Positions 36,464-43,598 of a DNA stretch of 64,000 nucleotides are shown here, piece after piece. Origin of the DNA: Chloroflexota bacterium (GTDB taxonomy: Bacteria; Chloroflexota; Anaerolineae; Anaerolineales; Villigracilaceae); contig JACRBN010000009.1 in NCBI GenBank assembly GCA_016213105.1, forward strand, positions 1 through 64,000, read 5' to 3'. Within the stretch, counting starts at the first letter, position 1; each line of letters opens with the position of its first letter. The notes beneath the pieces are model-generated. The model did no database searches and had not been told where the DNA came from. It saw only the letters and a program-made list of their open reading frames with translations. The position numbers and the translations under genes were made by a program.

Positions 36464-37401
36464 TTGGCGCCTCGCTCGTCGGTGCGGGTCTCGCTGTTGG
36501 TCAATTCAAGGAAGATTTCCTCGAGGCTCATGCCCATCGGCCGCATTTCGAGCAGGTCGTAGCCGGCGCCGATGACGGCCTTGGCCACCTCGGGGCGGAT
36601 GTCCTGCCCGGGTGCAAACTGGAATTCCAGCACGCCTTCTTCCCTGACATCCACGGTCTGCACGCCCTTCACCTTTTCGATCAGGGCAGGCAGGTCATCC
36701 ATCTCGCCGCGGATGCGCAGCATGACGCGCTCGGCGCCCAGCAGGCGGGCTTGCAGTTTCTCGGGGGTATCCTCGGCCACGATCCTGCCCTTGTTGATGA
36801 TCAGGACGCGGTCGCAAATGTTCTGGGCTTCGCTTAAGATGTGGGTGGAGAGCAGGACGGTGCGTTCCTTGCCGATCTCGCGGATCAGCTTGCGGACTTC
36901 CACCACCTGGCCCGGGTCGAGGCCGATGGTCGGCTCGTCGAGGATCAGCACCTCGGGGCGGTGAAGCAGGGCCTGGGCCAGTCCGATGCGCTGGCGCATA
37001 CCCTTGGACAGGTTGTGAACCATCCCGTCGGCGCGGTCGAGCAGGCCGACCTGTTCCAGCACCTCGTCCACGCGGTCTTCGACATTGGGCAGGTGACGCA
37101 GGTCGCCCATGAACTTTAAATACTCAAAAACCGACATGTCAGTATAAAGCGGCACGGTTTCGGGCAGGTAACCGACACGGCGGCGCACCTCGATGGATTC
37201 CTCCATCACGTTGTAGCCGGCCACGAAGGCTTCCCCTTCGGTGGGCGGCATGTATCCCGTCAGGATACGCATGGTGGTTGTTTTTCCTGCGCCGTTTGGC
37301 CCAAGGAACCCGAGAATTTCCCCTTGCTGGGCATCGAAGGTTAGCTGGTCGACAGCGCGACGACTGCCATAATCCTTGGTGAGACCGTTGACTCGAATCA
37401 T
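36460..37401 (-). CDS. ABC transporter ATP-binding protein (GldA-like)
   Basis: This 313-residue ATPase has Walker A GPNGAGKTT (34-42), a Q-loop, the signature LSKGMRQRIGLAQAL, Walker B 'VLILDEPTIGLDP' and the H-loop His in 'LLSTHIL'. The C-terminal regulatory domain ('RVMLRIRGEMDDLPALIEKVKGV') is that of GldA/DrrA-type exporters. ATG 37401 has AAGGAG 7 bases upstream. An ATG 45 bases earlier lies in the leader. It is the first gene of a four-gene operon driven by a near-consensus promoter and preceded by a terminator-like hairpin. Confidence 0.9.
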   Translation of the reverse strand: MIRVNGLTKDYGSRRAVDQLTFDAQQGEILGFLGPNGAGKTTTMRILTGYMPPTEGEAFVAGYNVMEESIEVRRRVGYLPETVPLYTDMSVFEYLKFMGDLRHLPNVEDRVDEVLEQVGLLDRADGMVHNLSKGMRQRIGLAQALLHRPEVLILDEPTIGLDPGQVVEVRKLIREIGKERTVLLSTHILSEAQNICDRVLIINKGRIVAEDTPEKLQARLLGAERVMLRIRGEMDDLPALIEKVKGVQTVDVREEGVLEFQFAPGQDIRPEVAKAVIGAGYDLLEMRPMGMSLEEIFLELTNSETRTDERGAK

Positions 37402-37433
37402 TGGCTCTCCTTGAAAAGAGTGTGTGTTCATAC

Positions 37434-37470
37434 AAAAACGGCACACCAGCCGTTCGGCGGGCCGTGCCGT
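37434..37470 (-). terminator. Attenuator-like hairpin in the leader of the ABC operon
   Basis: On the minus strand ACGGCAC (37470-37464) pairs with GTGCCGT (37444-37438). There is a secondary inner stem, and TTTTT follows at once. It lies between the promoter at 37488-37516 and the start at 37401, so transcription must pass it to enter the operon. Confidence 0.65.
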
Positions 37471-37487
37471 GAATTAGACCGAAAATT

Positions 37488-37516
37488 ACTATACAAAATT
37501 TGTGACGCGAAGTCAA
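37488..37516 (-). promoter_or_regulatory. Promoter of the Gld-like operon
   Basis: TTGACT (37516-37511) and TATAGT (37493-37488) on the minus strand, 17 bases apart. This is the best match to the sigma-70 consensus in the window. The transcript would start near 37481 and have a leader of about 80 bases. Confidence 0.75.
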
Positions 37517-37542
37517 GCAGGCTGTGAGACTCTAATCAAACG

Positions 37543-37971
37543 CTAATCTGTGGGCCGATTCGGGAAAAGGAAGGCCGCCCACACATCCCGCAAGCCCAGT
37601 AGGCTGCCCATGACCATCCCCGCTCCCATCACGATCATGCTGAAGAAGTTGCGCGGGATATTGGCAGATTCATCTTCCACGACCCACTCGGCCGGGACCC
37701 ATCCCAACAAGTTGAGCAGGATAAAGGCCGCGTATCCCAGAAATGTCACGCCGCCCAGGAAGGTGAAGAAGGCCACCATGGTCAGGAGGGGCGACTGCCG
37801 CCGCAGGATCTCGTCGCCGCGGTGGTTCTGGGTTGCGTAGACCAGCGCGGAGGCTTCCTTCCAGGACTTGCCCGTGACCTCGCACACGGCAGGGATGAGG
37901 TCATCGGGGTCCCTGCCGCCGCTGAGCTGGTCGATGATCCACTCGTTGAGTTGCTGATCGTCCATGCTCAT
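37543..37971 (-). CDS. Small membrane protein of unknown function
   Basis: This 142-residue protein has an N-terminal soluble part ('LNEWIIDQLSGGRDPDDLIPAVCEVTGKSWKEASALVYATQ', a helical pattern seen in a number of Chloroflexota proteins), then two membrane helices ('LLTMVAFFTFLGGVTFLGYAAFILL' and 'FFSMIVMGAGMVMGSLLG'). I assign no family. ATG 37971 overlaps the upstream stop (ATGA), so translation is coupled to the EF-hand-like gene. No separate ribosome-binding site is seen. A second ATG is 6 bases downstream. Confidence 0.68.
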   Translation of the reverse strand: MSMDDQQLNEWIIDQLSGGRDPDDLIPAVCEVTGKSWKEASALVYATQNHRGDEILRRQSPLLTMVAFFTFLGGVTFLGYAAFILLNLLGWVPAEWVVEDESANIPRNFFSMIVMGAGMVMGSLLGLRDVWAAFLFPNRPTD

Positions 37972-38483
37972 AGCTGTGTGTAGAGGATATAAAAGGCGAC
38001 TGCGCCCAGGCACAACAGGAACAGGAGCGCTGCCGACAGAATACCGAAACGCAGACCCGTGCGTTCAGGCTCGATGGTCGGGGAAACGGGGATTGACGGG
38101 GATTGGGAGAAGGTCGGTTCCTGCATGGGCTGGCTGGAGGGTGGATTCGCGGGCGTTGGGGCAGACCCGCCCATGAGTTTTTCCGCAAAGTCGGGCAGGC
38201 CGTTGTGGTCCGTGTCCCATTTGCCCATGAAGGCTTCATATTTGGCGCGCGCTTCGGGGGGCAGTTCGTCCAGGTGATCGTAGGACTGGCCGTTGTAGAC
38301 AATGTTGGTTGTGCGTGTGCTTCGGACCTGCCTGGTGAGCTGACCTTCGAATAGATCGGGGACGCCATTCTGATTCTGGTCTGCCATGATCTGCATGAGC
38401 GACTCATAGGTTTCGCGCACTTCGGGCGGCATGTCTTCCACGCTGCGATATGTTTTTCCGTTGAAGAGAATGTTTCCTTCCAT
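37968..38483 (-). CDS. Tail-anchored protein with two EF-hand-like repeats
   Basis: This 171-residue protein has two copies of a 45-residue repeat: 'NILFNGKTYRSVEDMPPEVR' with DQNQNGVPD (35-43), then 'NIVYNGQSYDHLDELPPEAR' with DTDHNGLPD (90-98). Each ends with an acidic, Ca-binding-like loop as in dockerin or EF-hand motifs. A Pro/Ser-rich linker follows, and one C-terminal membrane helix ('GILSAALLFLLCLGAVAFYIL'). The protein thus has a cytoplasmic sensor-like head on a tail anchor, or the reverse. It is coupled to a two-helix membrane protein. The Ca role is inference from loop spacing. I know of no matching family. Confidence 0.68.
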   Translation of the reverse strand: MEGNILFNGKTYRSVEDMPPEVRETYESLMQIMADQNQNGVPDLFEGQLTRQVRSTRTTNIVYNGQSYDHLDELPPEARAKYEAFMGKWDTDHNGLPDFAEKLMGGSAPTPANPPSSQPMQEPTFSQSPSIPVSPTIEPERTGLRFGILSAALLFLLCLGAVAFYILYTQL

Positions 38484-38536
38484 GACACCTCGCTTTGGTA
38501 TGTGCGCATTGTACCCTTTTTATGGGGTCGTGCGGC

Positions 38537-38605
38537 TATACCGCACTCGGTTGAAAATTGCGTTTTTTAAAGGGCGGGAAGCGCAATTTTCAACCGTGGG
38601 TATTA
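38537..38605. repeat. Family C palindromic element, full copy
   Basis: TATACCGCACTC, then GGTTGAAAATTGCG (38549-38562) and its perfect complement CGCAATTTTCAACC (38582-38595), then GTGGGTATTA. The whole 69 bases are one imperfect palindrome. Related copies are at 20308-20352, 24500-24546 and 40495-40544. The form is that of a miniature inverted-repeat element without its own gene. Confidence 0.75.
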
Positions 38606-38627
38606 ACATCTTGCAAAAGTCAAAAGC

Positions 38628-38969
38628 CTAACCGCTGAGCCACGAAGACACAGAGAAAACCAATAAAAAACTCCGTGCCTCAACGTCTCTATGTCCTGGT
38701 TTCAAACGACAATCATCGTCAGTCGGAACGACGTGCTTGATCGCGATTTCGTTTTCTCCGACCACAACATGATCAATTAACAACCGAATAACTTCCTGCT
38801 TGAGTTGCGGCGTAGGGTTTTCCAAATTTGCTTTGATCTTATGGCAAAAGGCGGCGAAGTCTTCCAGCATGGTTTGCTTGACGCGCTCTTGTTGCACCAG
38901 CCGATTGAATTGTTGTTCGATAACAAGTTTACTGGGGGTATGTTCAATAATTTTTGCCATATCGCTCAC
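38628..38969 (-). pseudogene. C-terminal fragment of a serine recombinase
   Basis: Residues about 35-90 ('LEDFAAFCHKIKANLENPTP', 'LKQEVIRLLIDHVVVGENEI' and 'KHVVPTDDDCRLKP') match the C-terminal region of large serine recombinases and resolvase-type integrases. The catalytic N-terminal domain is absent, and the first 30 or so residues look foreign. The tail (GHRDVEARSFLLVFS…) is translation of a dispersed 'cacagagaaaac' repeat. It is probably a dead trace of an excised or decayed mobile element. Confidence 0.6.
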
Positions 38970-39152
38970 TTCCTTTGAAGATTCTAACCCAACGCCCCAA
39001 CGGTTTCCATTAGTGGCAGTGGGCGGGCGTGGATTCTGCTTGGGAGCAGAAAAATCTCGAGAATTTATCCTGCCCGCAGCCGCAATGGGAACAATTTTCC
39101 CTTCGAGCGGAGCGATTTACAGCACCTCTTTCAAGCGGAGTTGCATCCCCAG
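38970..39152. other. Spacer without a gene
   Basis: No open frame with support is visible between the recombinase fragment and the lipoprotein hydrolase. A short GC-rich stretch (CTCCGAGGAT-type) follows the hydrolase stop. Nothing else is seen. Confidence 0.4.
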
Positions 39153-40310
39153 TCACTTATTTTGCACTCCCCATACCAAATCGTCGTACTGCGCGACAAA
39201 ATCCTCCGAGAAGTACTTTGCATACTCGTCGCGTCCCTGGAGATGGTAACCCAAAAAGGCCACTGCAAAATGTTTCATGCGCGCGACCTGTTCAGGATAA
39301 TAGATCATCATATGCCCCTCGTCCACGAAGGAGATCATTGTCCGGTCTGGTGTGCCTAGATTTTCGAAGATGTAGGCGGCTTCCAGGCTATAGATATTAA
39401 TATCATCGGCAGTTGCGCCAATGATCAAGGTGGGGCGGTCCACCGCCGCCAATCCACGCTCACCGAACAGCCAGGCCCCTTCTGGAGCCATCGGTATGAC
39501 GGCCCGTATTCGCTCGTCTGTCATCGCTTTCCATAACCCATCGCTGCTGGTTGTAACGGTCGGGCCAGCATTGCTAACAAGTTCATCCCAGCCCTCCGTC
39601 GGATTGCAGATGTAATCAATCCACCACGCAGGCGGCGCTGGATTCATGGCAGCGGCATTGCCGCATTGCGCTAGATAGAATTCTGGATCAACGCGCGCGC
39701 CGCTCAAGGCCAGTGAGGTGTAACCATCGAAAGAATAGCCCATGGCTGCGGCGCGATTGGCATCCATCACGTTTTCCAAACCCGCCAAAGGATTGGAGGC
39801 AATCTGGTTCAGCACGAAGACGATATCAAGCGGGTAATCGGTCAACCACGGTCCCCAATGATCCTTGGAATCCTGTCCATTGACGCCCACATAGACGAAG
39901 CCGTACGAGACGAGATGTGGAGCAAAGATAAAGCCCACTTTGGTTGACGACAGGATGACTGGATAGGGGGCATGGGTCAGATCGGGCAATACGTCCGCAA
40001 TGGGAGCGCCGCTGGCTGCTTCTTGAGGCTGGATGGCTGGGTACCAGATCGTTATGGTGATTTTGCGTCCATCGCGGGCGGGGTCTTCGTACACAATATT
40101 TCGCTTTAAACCCACATCGTACGATCCTGTTTCTGATAGCGGGAGACCGAGGCTCTCCTGGGTTGGTGGGACTGTGGATTCTAGGGTTGCGCCTGGGTTG
40201 ATCGTTGGGGTTGTCGTGGAGGGGATGGAAGTCGGTGATGCGATTGGCGCGCCGCATGCCGATAACAGAATTACGCAAACAACGATGCGTATCGAATTTA
40301 TGAGTTTCAT
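39153..40310 (-). CDS. Lipoprotein alpha/beta hydrolase (PAF-acetylhydrolase-like)
   Basis: This 385-residue protein has a lipoprotein signal (VILLSAC, Cys19) and a Thr/Pro/Ser-rich linker. Its alpha/beta-hydrolase fold carries 'YEDPARDGRKITITIWYPA' near the start, which is typical of the PAF-acetylhydrolase/dienelactone-hydrolase group. The nucleophile is Ser193 in MGYSFDGYTS, and a likely late His is in 'VDEGHMMIYYPEQ'. It would hydrolyse ester or acetyl groups of extracellular lipids or small esters. GGGAGG precedes ATG 40310 by 7 bases, which supports the lipoprotein start over an in-frame ATG 78 bases upstream. The gene stands alone beside repeat-rich spacers. Confidence 0.82.
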   Translation of the reverse strand: MKLINSIRIVVCVILLSACGAPIASPTSIPSTTTPTINPGATLESTVPPTQESLGLPLSETGSYDVGLKRNIVYEDPARDGRKITITIWYPAIQPQEAASGAPIADVLPDLTHAPYPVILSSTKVGFIFAPHLVSYGFVYVGVNGQDSKDHWGPWLTDYPLDIVFVLNQIASNPLAGLENVMDANRAAAMGYSFDGYTSLALSGARVDPEFYLAQCGNAAAMNPAPPAWWIDYICNPTEGWDELVSNAGPTVTTSSDGLWKAMTDERIRAVIPMAPEGAWLFGERGLAAVDRPTLIIGATADDINIYSLEAAYIFENLGTPDRTMISFVDEGHMMIYYPEQVARMKHFAVAFLGYHLQGRDEYAKYFSEDFVAQYDDLVWGVQNK

Positions 40311-40494
40311 GTTAGCCCTCCCGGCAACTGAAACAAAAGGCGCCCTGGGAGTTGCCGCGATCCTGTACACGGACGCAATGGATGTCACGGATTCGCACGG
40401 AAAAAGCCTTTAGAGCCCCTTATTTTTCCGTGTTTTGCCTGCCGAGGGTGCGTGTCCCAAAGGTTTTTTCACAGCGATTCCCAGCACAGTTACT

Positions 40495-40544
40495 ATTGCG
40501 CTTTTTTGAGAAGGGAAAATGCAATTTGTATCCGCGGGTCTTAT
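40495..40544. repeat. Family C palindromic element, diverged copy
   Basis: ATTGCGCTTTTTTGAGAAGGG, AAAATGCAATTTG and CCGCGGGTCTTAT follow the order of 38561-38605. The left half is lost. It lies in the 273-base spacer between the hydrolase and the SRPBCC gene, where no gene is seen. Confidence 0.6.
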
Positions 40545-40583
40545 GTCAACCCGCAGACTGCTGAAAACAGGAAACCGACAGGC

Positions 40584-41015
40584 TTAGTTTTGCTCCGCTC
40601 TTGCTTTCAAGGCCTTATCCATCGCCTCGAAACCCTGTTTCGAGTTGGTGTCGATATCCCTGGCTTGCAAGGAAACGAGCCAGCCGTTGAATATCTCGCA
40701 GTCGATGAAGCGAGTCTTGTTGCCTTCGATCTGTTCGATGATGAAGCTGTGTTCACCGCTGAACAGAATGGGCAAGGCGATGTGATATTTCCAGCGTAGT
40801 TCCTTGTTTGGCTCTGCCTTGACGACTGTGCAGTGCAGCGTCATCTCTTTCGACCCCGACTTGAAGGTGATGTCCACTTTTTCGCCCGACCTGGCTTTCC
40901 CAATCGCATGGTGAATGAATGGATTCCACTCTGGATACTTGTCAAGACTCGTCAGGATCTGCCATATTTTATCTGGCGCGGCCTGTATCTCGATTTCGGT
41001 GCGAAGCTCCTTCAT
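40584..41015 (-). CDS. SRPBCC (START/Bet v1-like) protein
   Basis: This 143-residue protein has the SRPBCC pattern: 'EIEIQAAPDKIWQILTSLDKYPEWNPFI' at the start, then 'GKARSGEKVDITF', a beta-rich centre ('LRWKYHIALPILFSGEHSFIIEQ') and a C-terminal helix ('SKQGFEAMDKALKARAEQN'). Such proteins bind hydrophobic ligands or act as small enzymes of the polyketide-cyclase type. AAGGAG 6 bases before ATG 41015 sets the start. No partner gene is adjacent. Confidence 0.85.
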   Translation of the reverse strand: MKELRTEIEIQAAPDKIWQILTSLDKYPEWNPFIHHAIGKARSGEKVDITFKSGSKEMTLHCTVVKAEPNKELRWKYHIALPILFSGEHSFIIEQIEGNKTRFIDCEIFNGWLVSLQARDIDTNSKQGFEAMDKALKARAEQN

Positions 41016-41190
41016 GTTGACTCCTTTTCCGAAATTTAACCCGTTTTTACACTCTTCAGGCTCATTCCCCGCGCTCTTGGCTGTTGCAACAAAATTGTAG
41101 CATTTCCGCCATGCACTTTCAATCCATTGAACATGCGAGGGTGGGGTCCAAAGTTTCGGAAGGCGGGATCGGAATAAAGTCAATAGCGTG

Positions 41191-41211
41191 GGGCGGAATA
41201 CCATTCCGCCC
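41191..41211. repeat. Palindrome GGGCGGAATACCATTCCGCCC
   Basis: 9-bp arms around ACC. The sequence matches 4782-4800 with base changes that keep pairing. It lies in the 315-base spacer 41016-41330, which otherwise holds only an inverted pair (GCCGTTCA / TGAACGGC) around the transposase remnant start. Confidence 0.6.
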
Positions 41212-41330
41212 TCCAATAATCGTTTTTTCCTGTGTGCTCTATCTTTGGGTTTTAATATCAGCCTACCGGTACCTTGTCAAAAGGCCGTTCAAGGATACTC
41301 TTTGTATGTCTCACTACACAAGGAGTGGTC

Positions 41331-41546
41331 ATGAACGGCTTTACCAAATAAATCACGGAACATCCTTGGGAAGATATCGTCACGCAGTGGTTTGTTTTGG
41401 TAGACGATGCAATCCAGCGAATTCTCGCCAAGCGTGGATGCCCGTTTCGCGCCGGCGGACCTGCGCTGGTGCACGGTGCGCTCTCCCTGCCGCTGTACGG
41501 AATCCACCGCCTGCTGACGCGGGTCACGGGGTTGGATGTGAGGTAG
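41331..41546 (+). pseudogene. Transposase remnant with in-frame stop
   Basis: AAGGAG precedes ATG 41331. The frame reads MNGFTK, TAA (41349-41351), then ITEHPWEDIVTQWFVLVDDAIQRILAKRG (given here as two parts: 'ITEHPWEDIVTQWF' and 'VLVDDAIQRILAKRG') and a short C-terminal piece ('YGIHRLLTRVTGLDVR') to a TAG. The middle pattern resembles the opening of IS transposases, while the end looks joined from another part. It is too short to be active. Confidence 0.5.
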
Positions 41547-41855
41547 TTACATTGTCGACCAAATGAGGAAGATCGCCCAAGCCACGCATATGATCATCGT
41601 CAAAATTCCGCCCACAAAACTGCTCCAGGCGAAAAAGACCAATTTTTCGGAATTATCCATCATAACTTTGTAAGTATGGTCAGCTGCTTCCGCTCCTCTC
41701 AACACACGAGTCATTGCAACCAAGACCTGCTGGTTGAGGTGGAGAGAGGGTTCTTTATAGCGTAATACCCTCCATCCGCGATGAATCTCGACCACAGCAT
41801 AAAGGATCGCTATCGGCAAGATGCAAAACGCCCAATTCGCTTGATATGTATCCAT
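41547..41855 (-). CDS. Small two-helix membrane protein, unknown function
   Basis: This 102-residue protein has an N-terminal membrane helix ('ANWAFCILPIAILYAVVEI'), a charged middle segment with 'LRYKEPSLHLNQQVLVAMTRVLRG', and a C-terminal helix ('LVFFAWSSFVGGILTMIICVAWAIFLI'). GAGGTGAC lies just before ATG 41855. I recognise no family. It directly abuts the transposase remnant on the other strand, so its 3' region may have been reshaped by the insertion. Confidence 0.65.
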   Translation of the reverse strand: MDTYQANWAFCILPIAILYAVVEIHRGWRVLRYKEPSLHLNQQVLVAMTRVLRGAEAADHTYKVMMDNSEKLVFFAWSSFVGGILTMIICVAWAIFLIWSTM

Positions 41856-41876
41856 GTCACCTCTTGAAGTTGAAAA

Positions 41877-41940
41877 CTAGATTTTCTTCCATCTTGTAAT
41901 CAACATCTTCACCCACACGCGCACGTTGATGTTCACCAAA
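41877..41940 (-). pseudogene. 3' fragment of a second methyltransferase copy
   Basis: The minus strand reads VNINVRVWVKMLITRWKKI followed by TAG. This is almost the same as the last residues of the methyltransferase at 42633-43370 (ARVQVPVKMLITRWKKTE). At the DNA level 'TCTTCCATCTTGT.ATCAACATCTT' is shared. It indicates an old duplication of which only the tail is left. Confidence 0.65.
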
Positions 41941-41985
41941 TCCATGGGGGTGGATTTGCAGTAGGCCTATTCAGTAGGTATTGGC

Positions 41986-42549
41986 TTATCTCAATGTAAC
42001 TATAAAATCCCATTCGTATTCCACAATTTCTCCAGACAAAGTGAATATTTCAATTCTGGCGATGTGGTTGCCCAAGGAAATGTTTGGACTCCAATTGATG
42101 ATGTAGACACCTGGGCCTATCAGAGAGTTTGCCTTGACCCCCTTCGCCACTTCTCCAAAACTTTTTGCCGTCATGGCTGATGCGGGGATTTTTTCTCCAT
42201 CCAAATACAGATTCACTCTTTCATTCAGAGGATGATCCCATTCGTTTTTCGATTCGTCTATAGGAAAAGGTGGCACGAAATCAACATCCATGAGATACAA
42301 GCCATCAACTTTTATCCCTATACGCTTTGCTGTTAATCCTGAAATATTTGAAGTCGACCAGGGAATTATGGATGAGGTGTAATAACAGGCAAGGTTTGTT
42401 TTTTCTTGTGGCCATACCTCGCTAATTAGCTTCGGAGGCATATTAGACGAACTTAACATGGACAAGTCATAAGCGCAAGGCGCAAACAACCAATAAAAAA
42501 ACAGAATAATAATGAAAATAACAGAAATGATTGCTGATTTTTTCTTCAT
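41986..42549 (-). CDS. Exported or membrane-anchored protein, unknown function
   Basis: This 187-residue protein has an N-terminal hydrophobic segment ('KKKSAIISVIFIIILFFYWLFAPC', with a Cys at 25, so a lipoprotein-like or signal-anchor start) and an outer beta-rich domain ('LYLMDVDFVPPFPIDE', 'VNLYLDGEKIPASAM', 'GPGVYIINWSPNISLGNHIARIEIF', ending 'EYEWDFIVTLR'). No family is recognised. The gene is strongly AT-rich compared with its neighbours, which suggests transfer. It sits between the two methyltransferase traces. Confidence 0.65.
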   Translation of the reverse strand: MKKKSAIISVIFIIILFFYWLFAPCAYDLSMLSSSNMPPKLISEVWPQEKTNLACYYTSSIIPWSTSNISGLTAKRIGIKVDGLYLMDVDFVPPFPIDESKNEWDHPLNERVNLYLDGEKIPASAMTAKSFGEVAKGVKANSLIGPGVYIINWSPNISLGNHIARIEIFTLSGEIVEYEWDFIVTLR

Positions 42550-42632
42550 CGTATATCTCGTTACAACACTTCATTCTGAACCGACGCTCTGGTTCTTGGG
42601 CAACGCAGCATCCTGATTTTTGCGTGAAATTA

Positions 42633-43370
42633 TTATTCCGTCTTCTTCCATCTTGTGATCAACATCTTGACCGGCACCTGTACGCGCGCGTCGGCGTTTG
42701 CCACAGCCCACGTCGATTGCGCGGACTGGTAGACGCTCTCCTCCAGTTTCTCGATGCCTTCCCACTCGTCTTCCATGAATTCCTTCATCTCGGACGGCCT
42801 ATCCCACGAATAGACGTAGCTGAAGATCTCCTCGCGCTCGCGGACGAACCATCCGTGTGACTCGGCCTCCTGCATGGCACGGGTGGCAGCTTCGTCGTCT
42901 GCGACGGCGATGGGCAGGTCGGTCAGGCGGCCCACTTCCACGGTCGAGGCGGCGGATGCAACCTCCACGGGCCAGCGCGCCTCGAGCGGACGCAGGTCGA
43001 TCAGCACGCCGTCGGATTGGAGCACTCTTCGGATTTCAGCCAGAGCATGCACCATGCTCGCATATTCGATACATCAGAGCGACCAGGCCAGGAGGGCGAT
43101 ATCGAATTTCTCGTGTGGGAAGGGCAGATGTCGGGCGCTGGCCCCCGTGAATGTGACCCTGGACTCGAGCCGCACGGGACAGTCGGTGCGGGCCACGCGC
43201 AGGGCGTCCACGTCCGGGTCGAGGGCAGTGACGCGGCGGGCCGAGTCGGCGTACAACCAGGTCAGCCGTCCTTCGCCGCAGCCGACCTCCAGCACGTGTT
43301 TGCCGCTGAAGTCGACAAAGCGATTCAACATCCTGCGTTCGAGTCCCTGTGGGTCGCGCTGAAGGGTCAA
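42633..43370 (-). pseudogene. SAM-dependent methyltransferase with in-frame TGA
   Basis: The first part (MTLQRDPQGLERRMLNRFVDF, 'HVLEVGCGEGRLTW', 'VTALDPDVDALRVA', 'HLPFPHEKFDIALLAWSL') is a class I methyltransferase. A TGA at 43076-43074 follows, and the same frame continues 'CIEYASMVHALAEIRRVLQSDG' and 'LIDLRP', the rest of the Rossmann fold. A restart at ATG 43055 would give only the second half. Relatives have a residue such as Cys or Trp here, so this is probably a nonsense mutation. Selenocysteine readthrough is unlikely but not excluded from sequence alone. Confidence 0.75.
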
Positions 43371-43521
43371 AGTCGATCTCCTGTCTTCCCAAACCGAAAG
43401 AATGCGATATCCGTCGAAGCCTTTTGCCTATTGTAGCATGGCGCATCATCCGCTTGAGCGGGTCGGGAGGGCCGCTTTCGCGGCCGACTCTGGATGATTT
43501 TGCAAGATGATTCCCCAATTA

Positions 43522-43551
43522 TTTCCCGTATTATTTTATGTAAGGTATAAT
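43522..43551 (+). promoter_or_regulatory. Possible promoter of the conserved pair at 43599
   Basis: A perfect -10 TATAAT (43546-43551) is preceded at 18 bases by a weak -35 (TTTCCC). The start codon is 48 bases downstream, which fits a short leader. Confidence 0.4.
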
Positions 43552-43598
43552 TACATGCCGACACTCTGTGTTGTATCATAAAATCGATAAGGCAATTC

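Noticed and set aside
43074-43076. Selenocysteine codon
   Set aside because: TGA is more simply a nonsense change. No SECIS-like hairpin was evident by eye right after it, and no sel genes are in the window. It is kept only as a check item.
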